Origin: Thermococcus sp. JdF3
Lineage (GTDB): Archaea; Methanobacteriota_B; Thermococci; Thermococcales; Thermococcaceae
Direction: 5' to 3'
DNA length: 64,000 nt
NCBI RefSeq assembly: GCF_012027495.1
Contig: NZ_SNUK01000001.1
Span: 124,001-188,000 of the forward strand
Each line of letters starts with the position of its first letter. Position 1 is the first letter of the stretch. The translations under genes and the position numbers were made by a program. The notes beneath the pieces are model-generated. The model ran no database searches and was not told the DNA's origin. It saw only the letters and a list, made by a program, of their open reading frames with translations. Shown in pieces: positions 46,062-54,578 of this stretch.

Positions 46062-47456
46062 GTGGTGAGCACATTGGACGAGAAATTCCTGGAAACCTTT
46101 GTGAGACGCACCGTTGATACCGCCGATAGAACCCTCAAAAAGTACGCTTTTGCTCCTAACGGGAAAAAACGTCCGGAAAGAAAACTCCTCTCAAAACTGT
46201 CTCAAGAGGTTGAGTCTTTTCTTCAGAGTAAAGAAAATCGAGTTATTGTCCTCTACGGTCTCCGCGGTGTCGGGAAGACAACGATGCTGGCTCAGATCTA
46301 CTTTGACCTTTTATCTAGAGTCCCCCGCGAGCGGCTGGTTTACCTCTCCCTGGACAGACTCTATCCCCTCGGCATCGGTCTAAACGACTTCATAATGGCC
46401 TATGAGCGCCTGATCGGCGAGAGGGTGGAAGAGTTCAGTGCGCCTACCTTTCTGTTCATCGACGAGGCCCATTACGATAGGAACTTTGGGACCACTGTGA
46501 AGGCACTTCACGACTCCGCGAACAACCTAATGATCATCGTTACAGGTTCCTCTTCCCTTCCATTGAAGCTCGACCCTGACCTAACACGCCGCGCCAAGAA
46601 GCTCAGAGTGCCACCGCTCACTTTCACTGAGTACCTTCTCCTAAAGAAGGGAGTTCCCATTCCGGAGAAGTTAAGTGATGCCCTGAAAGATGCTTTTCTC
46701 AGCTGTAATTTTACCGGGATCGAAAGCATACTGGGCGACGTTCTCCTGAAGTTCAGCGAGAAGGACGTTGAAGACTACCTCGTTCATGGTTCGCTTCCGG
46801 TCTACCTGAACTCCGAAAACCCCCTGGAGGACGCCTATGAGATTCTCAGGAAAATCATCGAAGTTGACCTCAGGCACGAGGGGCTGGGCGAAACAACCCG
46901 CGAAAAGGCCCTCGGCCTGCTCCTCCTGATGGCCTCCGGGGAGAGCCTGACCTATGACACAATTACCTCAACGCTTGGAATGTCCCGGGATGCCGTGGCC
47001 AAACTCCTGGAGAAGCTTGAAGACCTTGAAGTGATATTCCCCGTCAGGGCCTATGGCTCCATAGGTAAGGTCGCAAGGAAAACTCCCAAATACAAGTTCC
47101 TCGCCTCAATACTCAGGAGCGCGGTTCTCTATGAATTTGGCCTCTTTGAGAGGAACAGTAAGACGCTGGGTATGCTCCTTGAGGACGTGGCGGCGTTCTA
47201 CCTCCATATCCTGGCAAGGGAAAAGCGGCTCCGCCTTCACTACGATGCCCAGAAGGGAGGGGCCGACTTCATCTTGAGTGGGAGGAAAATGGGCATTGTC
47301 GTTGAAGTTGGATGGGGGAAGAAAGGAACTAGGCAGGTTCTAAGAACAATGAAAAAGACCAACATGGACTGTGGTGTGGTCGTCCATAACGGAAAGCTTG
47401 AAAACAGAAATGGCGTGTGGTTTGTCCCCCGCGAACTGTTCCTCCTGATGCTTTGA
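46062..47456 (+). CDS. AAA+ ATPase with DUF4143-like C-terminus
   Basis: 464 residues. P-loop LYGLRGVGKTT (about 63-73), Walker B TFLFIDEAHYD, sensor VTGSSSL, a winged helix (LTYDTITSTLGMSRDAVAKL) and a C-terminal nuclease-like region (LHYDAQKGGADFILSGRKMGIVVEVGWGKKG; quoted in part) with the D...E-x-G-x-K pattern of PD-(D/E)xK folds. GTG start at 46062 (or 46065). Flanked by ~185-bp direct repeats. Common in archaeal accessory regions; function unknown. Confidence 0.85.
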   Translation: MVSTLDEKFLETFVRRTVDTADRTLKKYAFAPNGKKRPERKLLSKLSQEVESFLQSKENRVIVLYGLRGVGKTTMLAQIYFDLLSRVPRERLVYLSLDRLYPLGIGLNDFIMAYERLIGERVEEFSAPTFLFIDEAHYDRNFGTTVKALHDSANNLMIIVTGSSSLPLKLDPDLTRRAKKLRVPPLTFTEYLLLKKGVPIPEKLSDALKDAFLSCNFTGIESILGDVLLKFSEKDVEDYLVHGSLPVYLNSENPLEDAYEILRKIIEVDLRHEGLGETTREKALGLLLLMASGESLTYDTITSTLGMSRDAVAKLLEKLEDLEVIFPVRAYGSIGKVARKTPKYKFLASILRSAVLYEFGLFERNSKTLGMLLEDVAAFYLHILAREKRLRLHYDAQKGGADFILSGRKMGIVVEVGWGKKGTRQVLRTMKKTNMDCGVVVHNGKLENRNGVWFVPRELFLLML

Positions 47457-47569
47457 GCTTTTTCGCAGTTCCCTTTATCCTGTTCGTATGAGAGGAGCCG
47501 GTGCTGTTGAGGTTTGGTTAACCCCTGCAACTCTTAATGTACTATTTTGGACGTCCCCCATAATGGGGG
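47383..47569. repeat. Right copy of ~185-bp direct repeat
   Basis: Covers the last 26 codons of the AAA+ ATPase and ~113 bp beyond. Ends in GTCCCCCA-taa-TGGGGGAC, a strong hairpin that may terminate transcription. Confidence 0.85.
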
Positions 47570-47768
47570 ACCTCTCATTTCTCCGGAGCATTCACTGCTG
47601 AGGTGTCTCCCTAAAGAACAGAGGGACATAAGTTAAACCTCGGGGGGCGAGGGGGCGGAGCCCCCCAGATAATTCAAATACAACCGGGGTGCGGGGTAGA
47701 ACCCCGCATCTCCCCATATCAGATGAGTGGTTATAGAATGTCATGTTCCGAAAATTTTATTAAGAAAA
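47570..47768. other. Intergenic hairpins before AbiE pair
   Basis: GGGGGC-gga-GCCCCC (47651-47665) and TGCGGGGT-aga-ACCCCGCA (about 47690-47708) are strong hairpins, probably terminators or element ends. A TATA-like TTTTATTAAG near 47755 starts the AbiE promoter. No gene seen. Confidence 0.5.
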
Positions 47769-47783
47769 TGACCACATTGGTCA
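47769..47783. promoter_or_regulatory. Operator TGACCA-cat-TGGTCA before abiE pair
   Basis: Perfect 6-bp arms between the TATA element and the leaderless ATG at 47788, placed to block initiation. AbiEi antitoxins are known to repress their own promoters, so AbiEi is the expected ligand. Confidence 0.55.
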
Positions 47784-47787
47784 CTAT

Positions 47788-48579
47788 ATGCAGAAAAATT
47801 ACTACCTTACAAAAACTGAACAGGACATAATGAGGGCGATACGAGGGGCCGATATAGTGAGTGCTGACGAGATTAGAGAACTCTTCCCAGGTCTCAGCCC
47901 GGAAATGGTTAGGAAGGTTCTTTCTAGCCTCTCAAGAAAGGGCTACCTCACGAGGCTGAAGAAGGGCCTCTATCTCGTTAACAAACAGCCAGGAAACCCC
48001 TCAATAAAAAACCCTTGCAGGATAGCCCTAGCCCTGTTCCCTGGATACATAGCCTTCTCTTCCGCCCTGAGGCTTTATGGTTTACTGGAATATGAACCGT
48101 TCACGATATTCGTGGCCACACCGGGAAAATCCGGTGAGAGAACCATTGGAGAGTACACTATCAAGGCCGTTGCCCTGGGAGAAAAGGCCACAGGAATGAC
48201 GCTTAAGGATGGAATCTATACATCCACCGTCGCGAAGACGTTCTTCGACTGCTTCTACAAGCCTGCCCGCTGCGGGTGTTACCCTGAGATAACCAAGGCC
48301 CTCTACGAGGCCGAAAACCTCGACTGGGACGAGTTCTTGAGCTACTTCGAACGCTTCGCCAGCGACTCCCTCTGCCAGAGGACTGGCTACGTCCTGGAGC
48401 TCCTCAAAAACGAGTTGGGGGTCGACCTCCCGGAGAGAGTTCTTAACTATCTAAGGGGCAGGGTCAAAAGCTGGACGAAGCTCGTTCCAACTCTTCCCTC
48501 CCGCGGGAGGAGCATCAAGGAGTGGAAGGTGATAGATAACCTCAGAAAGGAGAAGATACTGGGGTGGGCGTATGGATGA
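47788..48579 (+). CDS. AbiEi-type antitoxin (type IV toxin-antitoxin)
   Basis: 263 residues. Winged helix at the N-terminus (IVSADEIRELFPGLSPEMVRKVLSSL; quoted in part) followed by the AbiEi C-terminal domain with GYIAFSSALRLYGLLEYEP (the S-x-x-S-A-L-x-x-x-G-L motif). ATG 47788 has no ribosome site: predicted leaderless. Overlaps the toxin gene by 8 bp. Full length. Confidence 0.88.
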   Translation: MQKNYYLTKTEQDIMRAIRGADIVSADEIRELFPGLSPEMVRKVLSSLSRKGYLTRLKKGLYLVNKQPGNPSIKNPCRIALALFPGYIAFSSALRLYGLLEYEPFTIFVATPGKSGERTIGEYTIKAVALGEKATGMTLKDGIYTSTVAKTFFDCFYKPARCGCYPEITKALYEAENLDWDEFLSYFERFASDSLCQRTGYVLELLKNELGVDLPERVLNYLRGRVKSWTKLVPTLPSRGRSIKEWKVIDNLRKEKILGWAYG

Positions 48580-49366
48580 GGAGATGCTCAGGTATCTGGC
48601 AGCGAAGACCGGGCTGGGCCTGAACTACATTGCCAAGGAGGAGAGGATTTCACTTCTGCTCACTCGGCTGTGGGAAATCTTCGGCGAGAAGGCGATACTC
48701 AAGGGAGGTACTGCCCTCAACAGGGTGTACCTCACAAAGATTGGAGCGGCAAGGTTTTCTGAGGACATAGACATTGACTATTTCAACGGCGACGTTGGCA
48801 CGGCGGCCGATGAGATAAAGGAGGGCATGGGACTCATCGAAGGGTTTGAGGTTAAGGGGCCGAGAGTCTTACACAGAACATTTAGGTTCGATTGCTACTA
48901 CGTGAACCCCCTTGGCAATAGAGACAGGGTCAAGGTTGAGTTCTACCTCAGCAGGCCGCCCTACGTTGAGGCCAGAGTTGAGCTGGTCAAATCCCCTTTT
49001 GTGAGTGAGTACCCGACCATGTTCAGGGTGTACTCCTTCGAAGACCTGATCGCCAAGAAACTCGCCGCCCTCTACAACCGCACCGAGGGCAAGGACATCT
49101 ACGACTCCTTCCATGCACTCAACATGGAGTTTGAGAGGAAAAGGCTGGAGAATGCTTTGAAGCTCACCCTTGGATTCTACCACATCGATGAGGAGGACTT
49201 CCTGAATGGCCTGATTGAAAAGCTCGATTACGCAAAGAACAATGCCAGATACATCGGCAACTCCACCAACCACTTCATCCCCAGGAGCCTGCGCCCCAAC
49301 TGGGAAGAGATGATAGAAAGCCTGAAGCTCAGAATTGAAGAACTTGGCCGGGTGATCCCTCTGTAG
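48572..49366 (+). CDS. AbiEii-type nucleotidyltransferase toxin
   Basis: 264 residues. ILKGGTALNRVYL and FSEDIDIDYF give the K-G-G-T-A-L...S-E-D-I-D nucleotidyltransferase site of the DUF1814/AbiEii family; YSFEDLIAKKLAALYNR and DIYDSFHAL are further conserved motifs. Acts by transferring nucleotides to its target and is silenced by AbiEi. Coupled to the antitoxin gene. Appears intact. Confidence 0.92.
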   Translation: MDEEMLRYLAAKTGLGLNYIAKEERISLLLTRLWEIFGEKAILKGGTALNRVYLTKIGAARFSEDIDIDYFNGDVGTAADEIKEGMGLIEGFEVKGPRVLHRTFRFDCYYVNPLGNRDRVKVEFYLSRPPYVEARVELVKSPFVSEYPTMFRVYSFEDLIAKKLAALYNRTEGKDIYDSFHALNMEFERKRLENALKLTLGFYHIDEEDFLNGLIEKLDYAKNNARYIGNSTNHFIPRSLRPNWEEMIESLKLRIEELGRVIPL

Positions 49367-49389
49367 TTCACGCCTTTCCCAGAGAAAGG

Positions 49390-49397
49390 TTTATAAG
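49390..49397 (+). promoter_or_regulatory. TATA box of zinc-ribbon/aEF1B operon
   Basis: TTTATAAG, with a predicted start near 49419 and a ~35-nt leader carrying GGAGGTG before GTG 49454. Confidence 0.6.
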
Positions 49398-49453
49398 CCA
49401 ACCCCCGCAATGCCCACCAGTGATTAAAACCACCTTTCTTGGAGGTGTTCGCA

Positions 49454-49633
49454 GTGGAAGCCAAGTTCGAGATACCCGTATGCACATCATGCGGAAAGGA
49501 GATAACCCCCAGGGAGCACGCCACTCACTTCGTCTGCCCGAACTGTGGCGAGGAGATAATCTGGCGCTGCGAAAGCTGCAGGGTCCTCTCAGTCCCCTAC
49601 AAGTGCCCCAAGTGCGGCTGGGAGGGGCCGTGA
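49454..49633 (+). CDS. Small zinc-ribbon protein
   Basis: 59 residues with four C-x-x-C knuckles: C-T-S-C, C-P-N-C, C-E-S-C and C-P-K-C, so two zinc ribbons. Conserved in archaea next to aEF1B and thought to bind RNA. Start GTG 49454 is 6 nt after GGAGGTG; a TTG at 49439 would precede that site. The aEF1B gene follows after 18 bp. Confidence 0.85.
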   Translation: MEAKFEIPVCTSCGKEITPREHATHFVCPNCGEEIIWRCESCRVLSVPYKCPKCGWEGP

Positions 49634-49651
49634 ATTAGGAGGTGAAAAGGA

Positions 49652-49927
49652 ATGAGCGACTTCAACCTCGTTGGCGTTATAAAGGTCATGCCAACCGACC
49701 CGGATGTGAACCTCGACGAACTCGAGGAGAAGCTGAAGGCCGTCATCCCCGAGAAGTTCGGCCTCGCCAAGGTCGAGCGCGAGCCGATCGCCTTCGGTCT
49801 CGTCGCCCTCAAGTTCTACGTCCTCGGAAGGGACGAGGAGGGCTACTCCTACGACGCCGTCGCCGATCTCTTCCGCGAGGTCGAGAACGTCGAGAGCGCG
49901 GAAGTTGAGACCGTCTCGAGGATCTGA
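49652..49927 (+). CDS. Translation elongation factor aEF1B (EF-1 beta)
   Basis: 91 residues, full family length. MSDFNLVGVIKVMPTDPDVN, IAFGLVALKFYVLGRDEEG and the acidic C-terminus match archaeal EF-1 beta, the GDP/GTP exchange factor for aEF1A. ATG 49652 after AGGAGGTGA. Second gene of the operon. Confidence 0.96.
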   Translation: MSDFNLVGVIKVMPTDPDVNLDELEEKLKAVIPEKFGLAKVEREPIAFGLVALKFYVLGRDEEGYSYDAVADLFREVENVESAEVETVSRI

Positions 49928-50019
49928 ATCCTCACATCTTTTCTCTATACTGTTATCACCCTTGAATGCGGTTTTTAGAAGAAACGCAAAACCACAATAT
50001 TTTTAGTTTTTCAGCCGAA

Positions 50020-50313
50020 ATGTGTTTGAGGGGAATCGTCTTAACTGACCATGCAAAGGAGAGACTTGGAGAAAGGGAGATTGACATTGAAGAAGTGGAG
50101 GCCATCGTAAATTCACCAAAGAGGCAGTTCTATGACCTGCGCTCGGGTCATTTTGTTGCGATTGGCCCGAGAAACGTCCCCAGCCACTGGCTGATAGTAG
50201 CCTACGATAAAAGAGACGATACTACTGAAGTGATAACCGTCATAGACACCAGCAAAAGCCTCGGCAAAATCATTGAGCGAAGATTATCATCCCGGAGGTG
50301 GGTGGAGTTATGA
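50020..50313 (+). CDS. DUF4258 protein
   Basis: 97 residues. LTDHAKERLGEREIDIEEVE is the DUF4258 signature, and HFVAIGPRNVPSHWLIVAYD its core. No ribosome site precedes ATG 50020, and a TATA-like CACAATATTTTTAG lies ~25 bp upstream, so leaderless is likely; an earlier ATG at 49966 has no promoter support. Overlaps a DUF2283 gene by 4 nt, the usual DUF4258-DUF2283 pairing, which looks like a toxin-antitoxin module. Confidence 0.8.
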   Translation: MCLRGIVLTDHAKERLGEREIDIEEVEAIVNSPKRQFYDLRSGHFVAIGPRNVPSHWLIVAYDKRDDTTEVITVIDTSKSLGKIIERRLSSRRWVEL

Positions 50314-50534
50314 AAGTTAGGTATGACCCAAAGGCCGACATCCTCTACATCCTCATTCGGGAGGGCCCTGTGGCAGACACCGACGAGGTTGACGACGATG
50401 TGTGGTTTGAGTACGATGAGGAAGGAAACGTCGTTGGGATTGAAATATGGAACGCCGGCGAAAACGTTATCAGAAAGAGCCTTCTGGAGATAGAGCGCTA
50501 TACAAAAGGGCTGAAGGGGGAAATAAAGGCTTAA
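50310..50534 (+). CDS. DUF2283 protein
   Basis: 74 residues. MKVRYDPKADILYILIREGP and VGIEIWNAG are the DUF2283 signature. ATG 50310 overlaps the DUF4258 stop (ATGA), with GGAGGTGGGTGG upstream. Predicted antitoxin-like partner. Convergent with the TPR gene, 3' ends overlapping by 4 bp. Confidence 0.85.
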   Translation: MKVRYDPKADILYILIREGPVADTDEVDDDVWFEYDEEGNVVGIEIWNAGENVIRKSLLEIERYTKGLKGEIKA

Positions 50535-51556
50535 AGCCCCAGACCCAGACTCAGCTTCGGCCTCTTCCACTCGTCCAGGACAGAGCGAAGCTCCTCGTTC
50601 TCGACCTTTGAGTAAAGCTCATCGAAGCGCTCCTTCGCACCGTCCTCTCCGGCCTTCCAGCGCGCCAGCTCGGCGATTGCCCTAAAGAAGTAAGCCGTAT
50701 CGTCCTCGAAGAGCTCCGCAAAGGACTCCATGTTCTCCGCGACAACGCCGTAGGAGCCCTCGTTGAAGAGCCCCTCGATGAAATCCGTCAGCGTGTCGAA
50801 GACGAGGCCAAAAATCTCGTCGCTCACGTTTATGGCCTTGACGAGGGCGTCCCGTATGGCTCTGAAAGCCCTGCCGTACTCCTCCCTTCCGGCTAATATC
50901 TCAGCCTCGACCAGCCTGGCGTTTATCTCTATCTCGTCCTCCCTCGGGTTCCGGAGAACCTCGTTTATCAGTGCCTCCGCCGCGTCGTAGTCCCCGAGCT
51001 CGTACCTGAAGTGCGCCAGGTCGAGGAGGCTTATCATGTGGTTCTTCTCGTCCCGTATCCCCTCGAAGATCCCCCTCGCGCGCTCCATGAGCTCGATGGC
51101 CTTCTCGGTCTCGCCTATCTCGTCGTAGTTCACCGCCAGGTTCGCCAGCGTGAGCGCTATCTCCCTCTCGTTCTTCAGAACCTCCTCCTCGAGTTTGAGG
51201 AGCTCCTCGTAGGTCTCTATCGCCTTCTCCGGCATGCCGAAGTGCTCGTAGGCGTCCGCCAGGTAGTAGAGCGCGGTGGCGTACTCCTCGGGGTCATCCC
51301 TTTTCCTCTCGGCCACCCTCCTGTAGAGCTCGATTCCGGCCTCAGCGTCGTCGAGGTGCGCGTAAACGTGCGCAATCTCATGGAGCAGGTCGTAGGGGTC
51401 CTCGCACTCGATCACGGCTTCCCCGAGCCTCTTGAGCTCCCCTCTGAGGGTCTCTTCGTCCTCTATGGAGTCAATGTAATCGTCAAATAGCTCCAGGAGC
51501 CTCTCACAGTCCTTCGCAGTTAGGGCATTCTCCCATTCGGCCTTGATGTCGCCCAT
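50531..51556 (-). CDS. Tetratricopeptide-repeat protein
   Basis: 341 residues, acidic and all-helical, with tandem TPR units (e.g. AGIELYRRVAERKRDDPEEY, EKAIETYEELLKLEEEVLKN, EKAIELMERARGIFEGIRDE). A scaffold for protein binding; partners unknown. ATG 51556 has GGTGATGTG upstream. Divergent from nrdD. Confidence 0.85.
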   Translation of the reverse strand: MGDIKAEWENALTAKDCERLLELFDDYIDSIEDEETLRGELKRLGEAVIECEDPYDLLHEIAHVYAHLDDAEAGIELYRRVAERKRDDPEEYATALYYLADAYEHFGMPEKAIETYEELLKLEEEVLKNEREIALTLANLAVNYDEIGETEKAIELMERARGIFEGIRDEKNHMISLLDLAHFRYELGDYDAAEALINEVLRNPREDEIEINARLVEAEILAGREEYGRAFRAIRDALVKAINVSDEIFGLVFDTLTDFIEGLFNEGSYGVVAENMESFAELFEDDTAYFFRAIAELARWKAGEDGAKERFDELYSKVENEELRSVLDEWKRPKLSLGLGL

Positions 51557-51858
51557 TTTCACATCACCTGGTTTCGGTTCGCCGAACGGGTTAAAAAGCT
51601 ATGGTCGCCAGAAAATGTGTTTTATAGTCAAATATTGATTTAGCATTTTGTATGGATGACAATTATTTGTCGATACTTGTTTCAGTGGCTTCCTGTGTTG
51701 TCAGTTTGCCTGTCTAACCATCAATGGATGTCTGCCCAGCCTGTCATTTGGTACTAAAGCACAGGAAGATTTTGCAGAACTGACTATGGGTTCAAGGGGA
51801 AGTGTTATATCCTGCGTTTGTTTCCCCTGTTACTGGATAAATTATCCAGGTGACCGAC
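51557..51858. promoter_or_regulatory. nrdD promoter region with palindrome CTGGATAA-A-TTATCCAG
   Basis: TATA TTATAT at 51805-51810 and a perfect inverted repeat at 51833-51849 over the predicted start site and beside the GGTGACC ribosome site. The core GGATAA-N-TTATCC equals that at 4924-4940 near nrdJ. The left part of the region serves the divergent TPR gene; GTTCG-c-CGAAC lies near 51577. Nothing else recognised. Confidence 0.6.
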
Positions 51859-53703
51859 ATGGAGACCGTGAAGAAGGATGTAATCCACGAGTACGCGGGC
51901 TGGGGCAGTCTGGACGTTCTGGAGAATGCCAACCGCTATCCCGGTCCAACGGGCTTCTTCGCCTACGTGATGGAAGAAGCGCTCAAAGAGCACCTCTCGC
52001 TCATCCCAACGGGGGGCAGGGAGGCCCACTTCAGCGGCGATATCTACATCCACAAGCTTCCCTACAGTCTCTACATTCCCTACTGCACCGGCCACAGCAC
52101 GGCCAGACTGCTTGAGAAGGGCCTCAAAACGCCGACGATCATCTCGAGGCCGGCCAAACACTTCGACACCTACGTCGACCACATAGCCAACTACCTCATA
52201 ACCATGCAGCACTACTTCAGCGGCGCTCAGGCCCTCTCAAGCGTCGAGTGGTACGCGGGGCCGTTCGTGAGGAAAGAGGGCCTCGACAGGAGGAAGATAC
52301 GGCAGAACATCCAGCGCTTGGTTTACAACCTCAACTACCCGAGCAGGGTGGGTATGCAGACTCCTTTTACCAACTTCACCGTGACGCTGGACGCGCCGAA
52401 GAAGATGCTCGAAGGCGACCACGCGATTTACGATGGCAAAAAGCTTGATCCGCTCGGAGAGTACGAGAGAGAAGCCAAGGAGTTCTTCATAGCCCTGACT
52501 GAGGTGCTTAGAGAGGGTGACGCGATAGGTCAGCCCTTCACGTTTCCTATCCCCACCCTGATGGTCACAGCTAAAATGCTCTGGGACGATCCGGAGGTCT
52601 TCGAGGCCGTCTTTACAACAGCCGCAAAGCGCGGGAGCTTCTACTGGCTCAACACCAACGTTGTGGACCCGGACGCAAGCTTCTCGATGTGCTGCAGGCT
52701 TGTAATAGATAAAAACGAAATGAAAGAGGTTTTTGGCTTTAATACGGGTGATACAAAAGAGCAATGGCTGAATGAAGTTGAGAGACAGCGCTTCGGTGGG
52801 CTCTGGGCGATGCCCGACGTCACTGGTTCAGTGAACGTCACGACGGTCAACCTTCCGAGGCTTGCACTCAAAGCCAATGGCGACGACGATAGGTTCTGGG
52901 AGGAGTACGGGAGGATCCTCGAAACCGTGAAAACGACCACCGACTGGTTCCGTGAGCGCTACGTGAGGCTGATAACGAACTACCGCCAGATGTATCAGAT
53001 GATCCACCTCTACCTCGAGGAGTTCCCGAGCAGTCACTTCAACACAATAGGGATTCTTGGTTTGCCGGAGGCGGCTGCAATCTACCTCAACGAACCTGAA
53101 CTCTGGACTGAAGGAACGAGGAAGGACTGGCTCAAAGCTGCGGAGCTGATGAAGGATATGGTCGAGTTCGCAACCGGGAAAGCGAGGGAGTGGATGAAAG
53201 AAAGTGGGACGCCGTGGAACGTTGAGGAAGTTCCGGGAGAGAGCGCTGCGGCAAAGCTTGCCATAAAGGACCTCAGGGAGTTCCCGGAGCTTGAGGAATA
53301 CCTCAGCGACCCCGAGAATCCAATTTACTCAACCAGCATAGCGCCCTACTACGGCCCGCTTGAGCTGGGTGACAGGATACGCATAGAGGAAAAGGTTCAG
53401 AGGAGCTTCACCGGCGGGGTTATGATGCACATCTTCCTCGGGGAGGAGCCGGACCCGGAGGCACTGGTAAAGCTCACGAAAAGGCTCATGAGGACAGACC
53501 TCGTCTACTGGAGCTACACGCCGGCTGTGACGGTCTGCAACGAGTGCGGCCACTCAACTACGGGCCTTCACACCCACTGCCCGCGCTGCGGAAGCGAGAA
53601 CGTCGAGATATGGAGCAGGATTATAGGCTACTACCGCCCGCTCAAAAACTGGAACCCCTTCAGGAAGAGGGAGTTCTGGACGAGGAGGCACTACACCTCC
53701 TGA
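51859..53703 (+). CDS. nrdD: Anaerobic ribonucleoside-triphosphate reductase (class III)
   Basis: 614 residues. Glycyl-radical motif RIIGYYRPL near the C-terminus (Gly about 590), preceded by a zinc site C-N-E-C...C-P-R-C. The substrate-site cysteine in FSMCCRL and PFTFPIPT are typical of NrdD. Oxygen-sensitive, B12-independent counterpart of NrdJ. ATG 51859 sits after GGTGACC; GTG 51850 overlaps it. The activase gene follows 28 bp later. No N-terminal ATP cone of the usual length is seen. Confidence 0.95.
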   Translation: METVKKDVIHEYAGWGSLDVLENANRYPGPTGFFAYVMEEALKEHLSLIPTGGREAHFSGDIYIHKLPYSLYIPYCTGHSTARLLEKGLKTPTIISRPAKHFDTYVDHIANYLITMQHYFSGAQALSSVEWYAGPFVRKEGLDRRKIRQNIQRLVYNLNYPSRVGMQTPFTNFTVTLDAPKKMLEGDHAIYDGKKLDPLGEYEREAKEFFIALTEVLREGDAIGQPFTFPIPTLMVTAKMLWDDPEVFEAVFTTAAKRGSFYWLNTNVVDPDASFSMCCRLVIDKNEMKEVFGFNTGDTKEQWLNEVERQRFGGLWAMPDVTGSVNVTTVNLPRLALKANGDDDRFWEEYGRILETVKTTTDWFRERYVRLITNYRQMYQMIHLYLEEFPSSHFNTIGILGLPEAAAIYLNEPELWTEGTRKDWLKAAELMKDMVEFATGKAREWMKESGTPWNVEEVPGESAAAKLAIKDLREFPELEEYLSDPENPIYSTSIAPYYGPLELGDRIRIEEKVQRSFTGGVMMHIFLGEEPDPEALVKLTKRLMRTDLVYWSYTPAVTVCNECGHSTTGLHTHCPRCGSENVEIWSRIIGYYRPLKNWNPFRKREFWTRRHYTS

Positions 53704-53731
53704 CGTCTTCTTTTCTCCTGGGGGTGATTCG

Positions 53732-54445
53732 ATGCTCACAGGTGGCTGGAAAGCCGTCAGCATGGTGGATGTCCGCGGAAAGGTCACCTTTACGCTCTGG
53801 CTGTGCGGCTGTAACTTGAAATGCCCCTTCTGCCACAACTGGCGGATAGCTGAGGGAAAAGGCTGCTTCGAGCTGGAACGGGGGGCAATGCTTGAGGAGC
53901 TTGAGGTGAACTCCTTCCTCGTCGATTACTTCCACGTCACCGGTGGCGAGCCGCTGATGCAGTGGGCCGAGCTTTCATCGCTGTTAGCCGGTGTGAATGC
54001 CCTCGACGTTCCCGTCAGCCTCAACACCAACCTAACCCTCGTCGGGCCGCTCAAAAAACTCCTTAATGCCGGGCTCGTTGATCACATCGCGACCGACCTG
54101 AAGGCACCCCCGGCTGTTCTCTATGGCCTTCCCGGAGAAGCCAGCGAACGGCTCTGGAGGCTGTTCCTGAGGGGACTTGAGCTGGTATCCGACTACGGTC
54201 TTCCCCTTGAACTTCGCATTCCCGTTCCCAAGGGCTTTGACGTATGGCCATGGGTCGAGGAAGGGCTGGAACACATCGACACGGAGTTTTACGTCGTCCT
54301 TAATCCCCTTGCTGGAAAACCGCTGACGAATCCTCGCGACGAAACGTGGTGCTCTGCCCACTGCTGGCCGGAAGACGAAGTCAGAAAACTTGGAGAGAGG
54401 CTTGATGGGCTTGGTATTGAATTTCACGTAAACAGGTGGGATTAA
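53732..54445 (+). CDS. nrdG: Anaerobic RNR activating protein, radical SAM
   Basis: 237 residues. CNLKCPFC (27-34) is the CxxxCxxC cluster motif, and FHVTGGEPLMQ the SAM-binding GGEP. Generates the glycyl radical on NrdD. ATG 53732 with GGGGGTGATTCG upstream. Longer than bacterial NrdG, as is usual for this archaeal subtype. Confidence 0.93.
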   Translation: MLTGGWKAVSMVDVRGKVTFTLWLCGCNLKCPFCHNWRIAEGKGCFELERGAMLEELEVNSFLVDYFHVTGGEPLMQWAELSSLLAGVNALDVPVSLNTNLTLVGPLKKLLNAGLVDHIATDLKAPPAVLYGLPGEASERLWRLFLRGLELVSDYGLPLELRIPVPKGFDVWPWVEEGLEHIDTEFYVVLNPLAGKPLTNPRDETWCSAHCWPEDEVRKLGERLDGLGIEFHVNRWD

Positions 54446-54578
54446 TTCTTTTCGTTTTGGTGTTATCAAAAACCATAAGTTGGGAACCTGCTGTTTTAAA
54501 AAGTGTTAAAAATCCGCAATATCTTTCCGGCTTTGTATTACTAAATTGAGAATTAGTAGCACAATGGCGGTGAGCACA

